64,000 bases of DNA, from assembly GCA_039799785.1 (NCBI GenBank), contig JBDLRZ010000013.1:9187-73186 (forward strand). The letters run 5' to 3'. A program made the translations under genes and the position numbers. The DNA is from UBA970 sp039799785 (GTDB lineage: Bacteria > Bacillota_I > Bacilli_A > RFN20 > CAG-826). A model generated the notes under the pieces. That model had not been told where the DNA came from and did not search any database. It worked only from the letters and a program-made list of their open reading frames with translations. Positions 8,725 to 17,609 of the stretch are shown piece after piece; the stretch's first letter is position 1; every line of letters begins with the position of its first letter.

Positions 8725-9532
8725 ACTGATTGCCAACCAATCAGTTTTCCACATTCCATCCTCTAAAGATAGAATGCATTATTTATTAGATTTGAGTGAT
8801 GTCAATTTTTCACCCATTCATTTGGTGATTGCTCCTAATGCAGATATGGATCTTCTTATCCATAACGGTAAGCAAGATTTGAAACTGGAAGTTGATATCG
8901 CAGATCATGTTTTAGGCAAAATCCAATTTGCCATGTTTGGCGTCAATAAAAATTTTAGTTGGCAAGCATCAGTTGGTGCGAATGTTAATCTTGAGGCTGC
9001 CATTGCCGACTTTACAGAAGGTAAAGGCAAAGTCATGATTAGCTTTGAAATGTTAGGAAGAGATTCACAAATTGAGTGGAGAACGGCTGCATTGGCGAGT
9101 CATCAAGATCGTAAATTTTATTCTGTCAATTTCACCCATAAAAACTTTAATACCTATGCCAATATGACCAATTATGGAGTTACAGAGGGCCAAAGTAGTC
9201 TTCAATTTACTGGTACAGGACATATTTTGAATGGTGCTAAATTTTCGAAAACGCATCAAGCTGCCAAAATCATGGTGTTCGATGAAAAATGTTTTGGTCG
9301 CGCGGATCCTGTCTTAAAAATTGATGAAAATGAAGTAGAAGCATCTCATGCTGCGACTGTTGGACGCGTTAATGAAGATCATCTTTATTACCTACAATCA
9401 CGTGGTCTCACCAAACAAGAAGCAAAACGCCTCATTACCTTAGGCTACCTTCAGCCAATCATTGCTTATTTTACGGATGAATCGATTCAACAACAATTAT
9501 CAAAACAAATTGAATTAGGAAATCAAGAGTGA
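8711..9532 (+). CDS. sufD: SufD-like scaffold subunit
   Basis: Paralogue of SufB that builds the SufBC2D scaffold on which Fe-S clusters form. The 273-residue protein is short for the family (Bacillus SufD is about 437) and keeps mainly the beta-helix core and the C-terminal SufC-contact region: EASHAATVGRVNEDHLYYLQSRG followed by EAKRLITLGY. The ATG at 8711 has GAGG 9 nt upstream; an earlier TTG (8678) and ATG (8696) in frame are less well supported. It overlaps sufC by 14 nt and shares GTGA with sufS. Confidence 0.85.
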   Translation: MQRNKLIANQSVFHIPSSKDRMHYLLDLSDVNFSPIHLVIAPNADMDLLIHNGKQDLKLEVDIADHVLGKIQFAMFGVNKNFSWQASVGANVNLEAAIADFTEGKGKVMISFEMLGRDSQIEWRTAALASHQDRKFYSVNFTHKNFNTYANMTNYGVTEGQSSLQFTGTGHILNGAKFSKTHQAAKIMVFDEKCFGRADPVLKIDENEVEASHAATVGRVNEDHLYYLQSRGLTKQEAKRLITLGYLQPIIAYFTDESIQQQLSKQIELGNQE

Positions 9533-10752
9533 ACCTTAAGCAAATTCGAAAAGACTTTCCAATTTTTAAAAAGAAATTCAAAGGAAAATCTTTGGTATAT
9601 TTTGACAATGCCTCCACAACCTTAAAGCCTTTACCTGTTGTGAAGGCGATGGATCGATATTATTTGGAATATCCTGTGAATGCTGGCCGTGGAGAATATG
9701 ATTTAGCTCATTTATTAGAAACTGAAATTGAAATATCCAGAAAAAAAGTCGCAGACTTTATCCAAGCAAATGCAAATGAAATTGTATTCACCACTGGCAC
9801 AACCATGGGGATCAATCTCATTGCCCAAAGTTACGCCATGCATAATTTAAAAGCTGGTGATGAAATTATCATTACTGAATCGGAACATGCTGCCAATGTT
9901 TTGCCATGGTATCAAGTTTCAGAAAAAACCGGTGCTAAAGTTGTCATCATTGAATTGGATGCCCAACAAAGATTAACCCCACCATTATTAAAACCACATC
10001 TAAATAAAAAGACAAAAATTGTTTCTTTTGCCAGTGTGAGTAATGTTCTAGGAACCAAAACAAATATCAAGGCATTGGCAGAATTAGCTCATTCTGTCGG
10101 TGCAATTGTCATCGTGGATGGTGCACAATCTGTTCCTCACATGATCACTCAAGTCAAATCTGACGACATCGATTTCTTAGTATTTTCTGGTCATAAAATG
10201 CTCGGTCCAACTGGGATTGGTGTTTTATATGGCAAGTTTGATTTATTAGAAAAAATGAAACCTTTCTTTACGGGTGGAGCGATGTCACTTCGCTTTAATA
10301 AACAACGCATGGTTAAATATGCTCCGATTCCTCAAATATTTGAAGCAGGTACACAAAACTGGGCGGGAATTATTGGCCTAAAAGCTGCAATTGAATATCT
10401 TGAAAAAATTAGTTTTGATTTCATTCATGATCAAGAAACACGATTGAAAGATTACTGCCTTGCTGGCCTAAAAAAGATTGACCATATCAAAGTTTATAAT
10501 CTTGAAACGGATACAGCGATTATTGCTTTTAATATCGTAGGCGTGAATCCTCAAGATGCCGCAACTTATTTTAATAGCCAAGGCGTTGCCGTTCGATCTG
10601 GACAACATTGTGCTCGGAATCTGGTGGATTATTTGAAAACAGAAGGAACCGTTCGCTGGTCTGCATACTTTTATAACACCATTGAAGAAGTTGATCGTTT
10701 TTTAGAAGCTGCCAAGAAAGGAAGGAATTTCCTCGATGCCTATTTTCAATGA
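9529..10752 (+). CDS. sufS: SufS cysteine desulfurase
   Basis: PLP-dependent class V aminotransferase-fold enzyme that takes sulfur from cysteine for cluster assembly. The PLP lysine is in FLVFSGHKMLGPTGIG and the catalytic cysteine in RSGQHCARN near the C-terminus, giving a group II desulfurase of 407 residues. It starts with GTG, overlapping the sufD TGA by 4 nt, and overlaps sufU by 17 nt. Partner sulfur acceptor is SufU, encoded next. Confidence 0.95.
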   Translation: MNLKQIRKDFPIFKKKFKGKSLVYFDNASTTLKPLPVVKAMDRYYLEYPVNAGRGEYDLAHLLETEIEISRKKVADFIQANANEIVFTTGTTMGINLIAQSYAMHNLKAGDEIIITESEHAANVLPWYQVSEKTGAKVVIIELDAQQRLTPPLLKPHLNKKTKIVSFASVSNVLGTKTNIKALAELAHSVGAIVIVDGAQSVPHMITQVKSDDIDFLVFSGHKMLGPTGIGVLYGKFDLLEKMKPFFTGGAMSLRFNKQRMVKYAPIPQIFEAGTQNWAGIIGLKAAIEYLEKISFDFIHDQETRLKDYCLAGLKKIDHIKVYNLETDTAIIAFNIVGVNPQDAATYFNSQGVAVRSGQHCARNLVDYLKTEGTVRWSAYFYNTIEEVDRFLEAAKKGRNFLDAYFQ

Positions 10753-11170
10753 CCCATTGATGATGCGTCAAATTATTATGGACCATTACGAACATCCACG
10801 TAATCGACTGAAACTAACATTACCAGGTGTCAAAACCATTCATGTTGATACGTCAGGTTGTATCGATGATATCAATGTCAATCTTTTGTTAGAAAATGGC
10901 ATAATTAAAGCGCTTAGTTTTGAAGGTGTAGCTTGTACCATTTCGACAGCATCAACTTCCATCATGACTGAGTTACTTACGCTCAAATCTAAAGAAGAAG
11001 CCTCTTACATCATCGAGCAATATATAAAAATGATTCATGCCCAACCTTATGATGAAAGTGTTCTAGGTGAAGCGATGGTGTTCCAAAATACGTATAAACA
11101 AGCAAGTCGCATTAAATGTGCAACACTCGCTTGGCAAGGTTTATCTGAGTTATTAAAGGAGGAAAAATAA
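10736..11170 (+). CDS. sufU: SufU sulfur-acceptor/scaffold protein
   Basis: IscU/SufU fold protein of 144 residues. The three zinc/cluster cysteines are present in DTSGCIDD, EGVACTISTAS and SRIKCATLAW. In Firmicutes SufU receives persulfide sulfur from SufS by zinc-ligand swapping. AAGGAAGG lies upstream of the ATG inside sufS. The stop directly abuts the sufB ATG. Confidence 0.93.
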   Translation: MPIFNDPLMMRQIIMDHYEHPRNRLKLTLPGVKTIHVDTSGCIDDINVNLLLENGIIKALSFEGVACTISTASTSIMTELLTLKSKEEASYIIEQYIKMIHAQPYDESVLGEAMVFQNTYKQASRIKCATLAWQGLSELLKEEK

Positions 11171-12568
11171 ATGGATAAAGACAATATTCCCCAAGACGAA
11201 TATCGTTATGGGTTTAATGATAAAGATGTTTCAATTTTAAAAACTGACAAAGGTATTTCAGAAGCCATTGTTCGTCAAATTTCTCGGTTGAAAAAAGAAC
11301 CAGCTTGGATGGAAGAAAAACGTGTCGAAGCCTTTAAAGTTTTCCAAGGCCTAAAGATGCCTAATTTTGGTCCTGATTTAAACTTTATTGATTTTCAAAC
11401 GTACACTTATTACACCAAACCTTCTGAAAGAGAAGAAACCACGTGGGATAAAGTTCCTGACACCATTAAGAATACGTTCCAAAAATTAGGTATTCCGGAA
11501 GCAGAAGCAAAGTACTTATCAGGTGTTACCACACAATATGAATCGGAAGTGGTCTACCACTCCATGTTAAAAGAAGTCGAAGACAAGGGTATTAAATTTT
11601 TATCGACGGATGAAGGATTAAAACAATTCCCCGAATTATTTAAGCAATATTTTGGATCCGTCATTGCGATGAATGATAATAAATTTGCAGCACTCAATAC
11701 TGCTGTTTGGTCTGGTGGATCGTTTATTTATGTCCCAAAAAATGTCCATTTAGATAAGCCTTTACAAGCTTATTTCCGAATTAATAATGAAAAGACGGGA
11801 CAATTTGAACGCACACTTATTATTGTGGATGAAGGTGCAAGCGTAAACTATGTTGAAGGTTGCACGGCTCCAATTTATTCTATTGAATCCTTACATGCTG
11901 CGGTTGTAGAAATCATTGTCTTACCGAATGCAAAATGCCGATATACGACAATTCAAAACTGGTCACCTAATGTATTAAACCTCGTCACCAAACGTGCTTA
12001 CTGTCACGAAAACGCTCAAATGGAATGGATTGATGGCAACATTGGTTCCATGAAAAACATGAAATACCCTGCGGTAGTTCTTGGTGGTCGTGGTTCAAAA
12101 GGAACGGTCATTTCAATCGCAGTGGCCGGTAAAGGTCAAGAACAAGATGCTGGTGCCAGAATGATTCACTTAGCACCAGACACGTCCTCTACCATCGTCT
12201 CTAAAACCATTGTTCGTAATGGTGGTGTCAGTAACTATCGCGGAACGGTTCGTATTCATCCTCAAGCGATTAATTCAAAAAATCATACAGAATGTGACAC
12301 GTTAATCTTGGATGGTCGCTCCAAAGCGGACACCATTCCTAAAGACGAAGTTTTAAACAATGAATCTTTTATTGAACATGAAGCAACGGTCAGTAAAATT
12401 TCTGAAGATCAACTTTTCTATTTAATGTCTCGAGGTCTATCAGAAGAAGATGCAACCCAAATGATTATCATGGGCTTTATCGAGCCATTTTCACGCGAAT
12501 TACCGATGGAATATGCGGTTGAATTAAACCATTTAATCAAATTGGAAATGGAAGGTAGTGTCGGTTAA
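11171..12568 (+). CDS. sufB: SufB Fe-S cluster scaffold
   Basis: The 465-residue core scaffold subunit. It contains the highly conserved beta-helix segment with SGGSFIYVPK, VEGCTAPIYS and LHAAVVEI motifs, a KNMKYPAVVL stretch, and the C-terminal EATVSKISEDQLFYLMSRG helix that contacts SufC. Length is normal. Last gene of the suf cluster; mnmG starts 6 nt later without an obvious ribosome-binding site, so the tRNA-modification pair probably shares this transcript. Confidence 0.95.
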   Translation: MDKDNIPQDEYRYGFNDKDVSILKTDKGISEAIVRQISRLKKEPAWMEEKRVEAFKVFQGLKMPNFGPDLNFIDFQTYTYYTKPSEREETTWDKVPDTIKNTFQKLGIPEAEAKYLSGVTTQYESEVVYHSMLKEVEDKGIKFLSTDEGLKQFPELFKQYFGSVIAMNDNKFAALNTAVWSGGSFIYVPKNVHLDKPLQAYFRINNEKTGQFERTLIIVDEGASVNYVEGCTAPIYSIESLHAAVVEIIVLPNAKCRYTTIQNWSPNVLNLVTKRAYCHENAQMEWIDGNIGSMKNMKYPAVVLGGRGSKGTVISIAVAGKGQEQDAGARMIHLAPDTSSTIVSKTIVRNGGVSNYRGTVRIHPQAINSKNHTECDTLILDGRSKADTIPKDEVLNNESFIEHEATVSKISEDQLFYLMSRGLSEEDATQMIIMGFIEPFSRELPMEYAVELNHLIKLEMEGSVG

Positions 12569-12574
12569 TTTTCT

Positions 12575-14464
12575 ATGACGCGATATGAAGTGATTGTCAT
12601 TGGTGGGGGTCATGCTGGTTTAGAAGCAGCTTTTGCTGCTGCCAATATGGGCGCTAAAACCTTACTGATTACGCTCAATAAAAAGATGATGGGTAATATG
12701 CCATGCAATCCTTCGATTGGTGGAAGTGCCAAAGGTATTGTGGTCCGAGAAATCGATGCTTTAGGTGGAAAAATGGGCATCGGTGCCGATGCTGAGTACC
12801 TGCAAATGAAAATGCTTAACACTGGCAAAGGTCCTGGTGTTCAATGCCTACGGGCTCAAGTTGATAAATTAAGATATCCTCGTTACATGCAAAAACTTGC
12901 AGATGAAACAGAAAATCTTACTGTCAAAGAAGGGATGGTTCTTAACTTATTACATGATGATCATCACGTTTTTGGTGTTGAGTTATCAAGTGGAGAAACC
13001 ATTGAATCTGAAGCGGTGATTTTAACAACGGGAACCTATATGGAAGCTGAAGTTTTGGTTGGATTGACCAAACGATCGGCTGGACCAGATGGTGAAAAAC
13101 CAAGTTTAGGTTTATCACCAAATCTTGCAAAAATGGGTATTGAATTATTCCGTTTAAAAACCGGAACACCTCCGCGACTTAAACGTGGTTCGATTGATTT
13201 TTCAAAAATGGATCCTCAATATCCTTCAGAAGGTGACCTGCTTTTTTCCAGTCTTACAACTCATGCTAAACCTTTCTCTGAACAAGCTTTATGCTATTTA
13301 ATTCATACCCAACCTCAAACGCATGAAATCATTCGCCAAAATTTAAAGCAATCTGCCATGTTTGGTGGTTTGGTAACGGGCGTTGGTCCTCGGTATTGCC
13401 CATCGATTGAAGATAAAGTTGTTCGATTTGCAGATAAAGAAAGACACCAACTATTCATTGAACCAGAATCTGCAGAAACAGATTCGATGTACTTGCAAGG
13501 TTTTTCGACCTCGATGCCACCTGAAATTCAAGAAAAAATGGTGCGTTCTTTACCAGGTTTAGAAAACGCAGAGTTTTTAAAATATGCTTATGCAATTGAG
13601 TATGATGCCATCGTTCCTACCCAATTTGATTTAACGCTTGAATTAAAAAAATGGCCAGGACTTTATGGTGCTGGTCAGATATTTGGAACGTCTGGTTATG
13701 AAGAAGCAGCCGGTGCAGGCATCATGGCAGGCATTAACGCAGTTAGAAAAATTCGCAAACAACCTCCTGTCATTTTAAGACGAGACCAAGCCTATATCGG
13801 CGTTATGATTGATGATTTAGTTACCAAAGGAACACAAGAACCTTATCGGTTATTATCCTCTCGCGCAGAGTATCGATTATTACTTAGACACGATAATGCT
13901 GCGGCTAGATTAACTGACATTGGTTATGACATTGGTTTGGTTAAAGACAAACAATACAAAATTTATAAAGAAGAACAAAAACAACTTCAAGAAGTGGAAC
14001 AACATTTGAAATCTATTTCCATTCGTCCTAATCCATCCATTAATACTTTCCTAGCAACGCTTGAGCAAGGTGCTTTACAAGGCGGAATTACTGCTTATGA
14101 ATTACTCAGAAGACCCCAAATTAAATTTCATGATTTATTGGTCTTTTTCCCTACACTAAAGATGTTTCAACTATCGGAACCGCTTTTAACGCAATTAGAA
14201 GTGAATGTTAAATTTGTTGGCTACATTGAAAAGGAAATTAAACAAGCCCAAGCGTTTGCTAAATACGAAGATTTAACAATTCCACAAGCAATTGATTATG
14301 CAAATCTTGCAGGCATGGCAATGGAAGCAAGACAAAAATTAAGTAAGATAAGACCCTTAACCATCGGACAAGCTTCCAGAATTTCAGGCGTCAATCCAAG
14401 CGACATATCACTTTTAGTGATGCAAATTAAAAAAGGATTTCAACGTGGAACCGTCACAGCTTAA
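12575..14464 (+). CDS. mnmG: MnmG, tRNA uridine 5-carboxymethylaminomethyl modification enzyme
   Basis: FAD-dependent protein of 629 residues which, with MnmE, installs the cmnm5 group on wobble U34 of tRNAs in the cytoplasm. The N-terminal dinucleotide fold is VIGGGHAGLEAA, followed by MPCNPSIGGSAKG and the late ARLTDIGY and YIEKE regions typical of GidA. Full length. No clear Shine-Dalgarno is seen, so translation is probably coupled to sufB. It overlaps rsmG by 20 nt. mnmG-rsmG-parA-parB is the arrangement found near oriC in many bacteria. Confidence 0.97.
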   Translation: MTRYEVIVIGGGHAGLEAAFAAANMGAKTLLITLNKKMMGNMPCNPSIGGSAKGIVVREIDALGGKMGIGADAEYLQMKMLNTGKGPGVQCLRAQVDKLRYPRYMQKLADETENLTVKEGMVLNLLHDDHHVFGVELSSGETIESEAVILTTGTYMEAEVLVGLTKRSAGPDGEKPSLGLSPNLAKMGIELFRLKTGTPPRLKRGSIDFSKMDPQYPSEGDLLFSSLTTHAKPFSEQALCYLIHTQPQTHEIIRQNLKQSAMFGGLVTGVGPRYCPSIEDKVVRFADKERHQLFIEPESAETDSMYLQGFSTSMPPEIQEKMVRSLPGLENAEFLKYAYAIEYDAIVPTQFDLTLELKKWPGLYGAGQIFGTSGYEEAAGAGIMAGINAVRKIRKQPPVILRRDQAYIGVMIDDLVTKGTQEPYRLLSSRAEYRLLLRHDNAAARLTDIGYDIGLVKDKQYKIYKEEQKQLQEVEQHLKSISIRPNPSINTFLATLEQGALQGGITAYELLRRPQIKFHDLLVFFPTLKMFQLSEPLLTQLEVNVKFVGYIEKEIKQAQAFAKYEDLTIPQAIDYANLAGMAMEARQKLSKIRPLTIGQASRISGVNPSDISLLVMQIKKGFQRGTVTA

Positions 14465-15152
14465 ATTAGCATTACAACACATTCAAGTCACCGTTGACGA
14501 TACGTCACTTTTAAGTTTGAAAACCTTTGCTGAACAGGTTTTTCAAACCAATCAACTTTTTAATTTAACGGCATACTCGAGCCTTGAAATGATGTATGAA
14601 AAAGGAATCTATGACAGTTTGTGCTTCCCGTTAGCCCAATTTCAAAAAACGGCAACGGTAATGGATGTTGGTTCAGGGGCAGGGTTTCCAGGGATTCCTT
14701 TAAAAATCATCTATCCTCACTTAACCATGACCTTATTAGAACCCACCCTTAAAAAAACGCAATTTTTAAATGACACAATTAAACTTTTAAAACTTAAAGG
14801 CATCCAAGCATTAGGTGAAAGAGCTGAAATCTTAGCAAGAGATCAAAACTTTACGGCAGTTGATTATGTTGTTGCTAGAGCCGTTGCCCCACTTCCAGTT
14901 TTACTTGAATTGACGATTCCTCTTTTAAAGGTTGGAGGTCAAGCACTCATCTATAAGGGAAAAGATTATTTGGCTGAAATTGCTCTGGCAAAGAATGCTT
15001 TAAGAGTGTTAGGTGCATCAATTGTTGAAGTCAAAACCCATCGATTACCAACCGATCACGAGCAGCGTTCCTTACTCGTCATCGAGAAAAAAATCCCTAC
15101 ACCCTCGACTTATCCACGAATGTTTTCACAGATTAAAAAATCTCCTTTATAA
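14445..15152 (+). CDS. rsmG: RsmG, 16S rRNA m7G methyltransferase (GidB)
   Basis: A 235-residue SAM-dependent methyltransferase that acts on 16S rRNA in the 530 loop. The SAM motif is VMDVGSGAGFPGIPLKI near residues 65-85, followed by LLEPTLKKTQFL and a YVVARAVAPLPVLLE segment. A GTG start at 14445 has AAAGGA upstream inside mnmG. The last codons contain the -35 and -10 boxes of the parA promoter. Confidence 0.95.
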   Translation: MEPSQLKLALQHIQVTVDDTSLLSLKTFAEQVFQTNQLFNLTAYSSLEMMYEKGIYDSLCFPLAQFQKTATVMDVGSGAGFPGIPLKIIYPHLTMTLLEPTLKKTQFLNDTIKLLKLKGIQALGERAEILARDQNFTAVDYVVARAVAPLPVLLELTIPLLKVGGQALIYKGKDYLAEIALAKNALRVLGASIVEVKTHRLPTDHEQRSLLVIEKKIPTPSTYPRMFSQIKKSPL

Positions 15153-15153
15153 T
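15125..15153 (+). promoter_or_regulatory. Strong parA promoter, near-leaderless
   Basis: TTCACA (15125-15130), 17-nt spacer, perfect TATAAT (15148-15153), then only 9 nt to the parA ATG. Transcription should start 2-3 nt before the start codon. There is no Shine-Dalgarno sequence. The boxes lie inside the last codons of rsmG. Confidence 0.75.
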
Positions 15154-15162
15154 TAAATTAAT

Positions 15163-15936
15163 ATGGGAAAAATTATTGCCATCGCAAACCAAAAAGGTGG
15201 TGTTGGTAAAACCACGACTTCAGTTTCACTTGCAAGCGGCCTTGCTCAACTGGGGCATAAAGTTTTAATCATTGATTTGGATCCTCAGGGAAATGCAAGT
15301 CGAGCAGTTGGTGTTGAAGTTGCAACGCTTTCTCAAAGTATTTATGAAGTGATTAAAGGTTCCCTTTCTATTCGACAAGCGATTCGATACACTGCCATGA
15401 AGTCTTTATCCATTCTTCCTGCTTCTTTACAATTAGCAACAGTGGAAAGTGAACTTGCAGCGAACGGATCGTCCAATCCATATTTCAAACTTAAAGAAGT
15501 CATTGATTCAATTAAAAATAATTATGATTATTTGATTATGGATTGCCCTCCTTCATTAGGATGGATTTCTGTCTCTGCACTCGTTGCGTGTGACAGTGTT
15601 CTGGTGCCGGTGCAATGTGAATATTTTGCGATGGAAGCTGTTGCACAAGTACTTGCTACCATTCAACAAGTTAAAAGTGAATATCACCCTCAATTAAAAA
15701 TTGAAGGTTTTTTATTAACGATGTATGATCCTCGAACCCGCCTTGCAACCGAAATTTCAACTGAAGTAAGAGGATTGTTTAAAGAAAACACCTTCTATAC
15801 TCAAATTCCTAGAAATATTTCTTTAGCAGAAGCGAGTGCAAAAGGTATGCCCATTCATTTATATAGACCAAGTTCGAGTGGTGCAGAAGCCTACCTTGCT
15901 TTAGCGAAGGAGGTCATTGATCATGGCAGAGCGTAA
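15163..15936 (+). CDS. parA: ParA/Soj chromosome partitioning ATPase
   Basis: A 257-residue deviant-Walker ATPase of the chromosomal Soj type, with no N-terminal DNA-binding domain. Walker A is KGGVGKTT (residues about 11-18), the A' region IIDLDPQGNAS, and Walker B YLIMDCPPSLG. It moves ParB-bound origin DNA and, in Bacillus, also regulates DnaA. The start codon sits 9 nt after a perfect TATAAT with no ribosome-binding site, so the mRNA is likely almost leaderless. parB follows with a 14-nt overlap. Confidence 0.95.
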   Translation: MGKIIAIANQKGGVGKTTTSVSLASGLAQLGHKVLIIDLDPQGNASRAVGVEVATLSQSIYEVIKGSLSIRQAIRYTAMKSLSILPASLQLATVESELAANGSSNPYFKLKEVIDSIKNNYDYLIMDCPPSLGWISVSALVACDSVLVPVQCEYFAMEAVAQVLATIQQVKSEYHPQLKIEGFLLTMYDPRTRLATEISTEVRGLFKENTFYTQIPRNISLAEASAKGMPIHLYRPSSSGAEAYLALAKEVIDHGRA

Positions 15937-16759
15937 ATCGATTATTAACCAAAGATTATCTTCATTAATTGAAAAGTATAGTTCACGGGACATTGTTCAT
16001 AAACTCGAACAACAGTTTAAGAGTTTGCAAAAAAAAGAAATCAATCCAGCGTTAATTGATGATATTCCGGTCTTAAAAGAAGTAACGATTCGAAGTGATC
16101 AATTGAGGGATTTGTTAGAAACCTTAACTGAAAAACCTCTTTTAAATCCTCTATTATTAAGACAAGTCAATGGTCGGTTTCAAATCGTACTTGGACGCAA
16201 AATTTGGTATGCAACCAAACTCTTAAAGTTTCAAAAGGTTCCAGTAGTTGTCACCACAATGTCGGATGAAGAAATGCTTTTAGTCTTACTCGCTTCCTTA
16301 CGTGAAGAAACCGAACAAAATGTTATGGCCATCGCCTTGGTTTGTCAGTCTTTAATTGATCAATACCAGTACCGGCAAGTTGCTTTAGCAAAAATTATGC
16401 ATTATTCTCGGTCCCAAGTTTCAAATATCTTGAGACTATTAAAATTACCAGTCTTTACTCGAAAACTGATTAACGCACAGACCATCACGTATGGTCACGC
16501 CAAAATTTTGGTAACGCTCGATACAGAACTCATTGATGCACTCGTTCTAAAATTAATTAAAGAAAAATTATCGGTTCGAGAATTTGAACGACTTGTTAAA
16601 GAACATAAGCCACAAGTGGTGAATCCAGTGAATGAAAAAAACTTAGAACAACAATTTTCGAGTCAAGTTGTATCGACCAAGAAAAGTATAAAATTCAGTT
16701 TTGATTCTTCAGAAGCGCTTGTTCGATTTGTGGATCAACTTATTCATGGAAAAAAATAA
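15923..16759 (+). CDS. parB: ParB/Spo0J-like DNA-binding protein, divergent nucleotide-binding region
   Basis: A 278-residue ParB-family protein. The central helix-turn-helix (RQVALAKIMHYSRSQVSNILRLLKLP, residues about 150-175) is clear and typical. The N-terminal CTPase/clamp region is not: the usual GxRRxRA box reads LGRKIWYATK, and the ENLQRxDLNP box reads LREETEQNVMA. CTP-dependent clamping could therefore differ or be lost. The ATG at 15923 is chosen because AAGGAGG lies 9 nt upstream; a TTG at 15917 is less likely. It sits between parA and a RibU-like gene, overlapping both. Confidence 0.85.
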   Translation: MAERKSIINQRLSSLIEKYSSRDIVHKLEQQFKSLQKKEINPALIDDIPVLKEVTIRSDQLRDLLETLTEKPLLNPLLLRQVNGRFQIVLGRKIWYATKLLKFQKVPVVVTTMSDEEMLLVLLASLREETEQNVMAIALVCQSLIDQYQYRQVALAKIMHYSRSQVSNILRLLKLPVFTRKLINAQTITYGHAKILVTLDTELIDALVLKLIKEKLSVREFERLVKEHKPQVVNPVNEKNLEQQFSSQVVSTKKSIKFSFDSSEALVRFVDQLIHGKK

Positions 16760-17366
16760 TTTGACCTACAAAAAATCTTCATTACGATATCTTGCATTGG
16801 TCGGTATTTTAGCAGGTTTAACTTACTTACTTTACTTACCAATTCTTCGGATACCAGTTATCTTATTTTTAGAAATTAATCTTTCAGAAATTGTCATGTT
16901 TATTGGTGGTTTTTCATTAGGCCCACTCGCCGCGATTTTTTTAGGAGCCTTTCGTTTTTTATTCTCGCTACCATTTACGACAACCGGTGGGATCGGTGAA
17001 TTTGCAGATTTGATATATTCGCTTGCCTTTGTTTTACCCGGCGCCTGGTTATATCAACAGTCAAGGACTAAGCAAACTGCGATGGTTGGTTTTATCATCG
17101 GATTTATTCTACAAATTACCCTTACATCTTTATTCAATGCATTATGGATTACAGATTTATACCTTGAATTATTTTTAAATATTACTCCGGAAGAATTTCT
17201 TGCTTACGTTCAAACCGCCATACCTCAAGTTACCAATCCATATTGGTCGCTTGTTCTATGGATGTATTTACCTTTTAATGTATTCAAAAACACGATTGTT
17301 ATTTTCTTAACTTTAATCAGCTATAAGCGATTACATCGTTTGATCAAACGATTTAAATCGACATAA
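16746..17366 (+). CDS. ribU: ECF transporter S component, RibU-like
   Basis: A membrane protein of 206 residues with about six hydrophobic segments, of the energy-coupling-factor substrate-binding type. The EINLSEIVMFIGGFSLGPLAA segment parallels the KIDFSDIPA...YGPLAG region of riboflavin transporter RibU, and a ferredoxin gene next door recalls the Bacillus ribU-fer neighbourhood. It would dock to a shared EcfAA'T module that is not encoded here. The ATG at 16746 overlaps parB by 14 nt; an upstream in-frame start at 16701 would add non-membrane sequence. Riboflavin specificity is inference; no FMN riboswitch precedes it. Confidence 0.7.
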   Translation: MEKNNLTYKKSSLRYLALVGILAGLTYLLYLPILRIPVILFLEINLSEIVMFIGGFSLGPLAAIFLGAFRFLFSLPFTTTGGIGEFADLIYSLAFVLPGAWLYQQSRTKQTAMVGFIIGFILQITLTSLFNALWITDLYLELFLNITPEEFLAYVQTAIPQVTNPYWSLVLWMYLPFNVFKNTIVIFLTLISYKRLHRLIKRFKST

Positions 17367-17368
17367 CA

Positions 17369-17566
17369 TTATTTGACTTCAATTGCAGCGGTTGGGCAGT
17401 TTACTTTGGCTTCTTCAACATCGGATTCTTGACCTTGTGGTACCGCACTAACAATGGCCTTCATTTTGCCATCATCATCCCAATCAAAAACAGAAGGTAC
17501 GATTGCATTGCATAATCCGCAAGCGATACATAAGTCTTTAATCACTATCGGTTTTTTTGGGTCCAT
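17369..17566 (-). CDS. fer: Single-cluster [4Fe-4S] ferredoxin
   Basis: A 65-residue acidic electron carrier. CIACGLC supplies three cluster cysteines and NCPTAA the fourth, so one [4Fe-4S] cluster is expected, as in Bacillus Fer. I place the start at the ATG at 17566: a perfect TATAAT (17578-17573 on the minus strand) ends exactly 6 nt before it, so the A of this ATG is the predicted transcription start. ATG 17572 would lie upstream of that start. It is convergent with ribU (2-nt gap) and divergent from a small membrane protein gene. Confidence 0.85.
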   Translation of the reverse strand: MDPKKPIVIKDLCIACGLCNAIVPSVFDWDDDGKMKAIVSAVPQGQESDVEEAKVNCPTAAIEVK

Positions 17567-17572
17567 ATTCAT

Positions 17573-17580
17573 ATTATAAT
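17573..17580. promoter_or_regulatory. Symmetrical shared -10 element for two divergent genes
   Basis: The octamer ATTATAAT reads TATAAT on the plus strand (17575-17580) and TATAAT on the minus strand (17578-17573). It can serve as -10 box for the ferredoxin (leaderless) and for the gene at 17610 (about 23-nt leader). The -35 regions on both sides are weak. Confidence 0.6.
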
Positions 17581-17609
17581 GAGGAATATTAAGAAACGCA
17601 CCCCCCAAT

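Noticed and set aside
15110..15118. DnaA-box-like TTATCCACG just upstream of the parA promoter
   Set aside because: Similar TTATCCAC sequences also occur inside ychF (about 42270) and inside the first fused ABC gene (about 38567). Two or so are expected by chance in 64 kb, and there is no cluster, so no origin is claimed.
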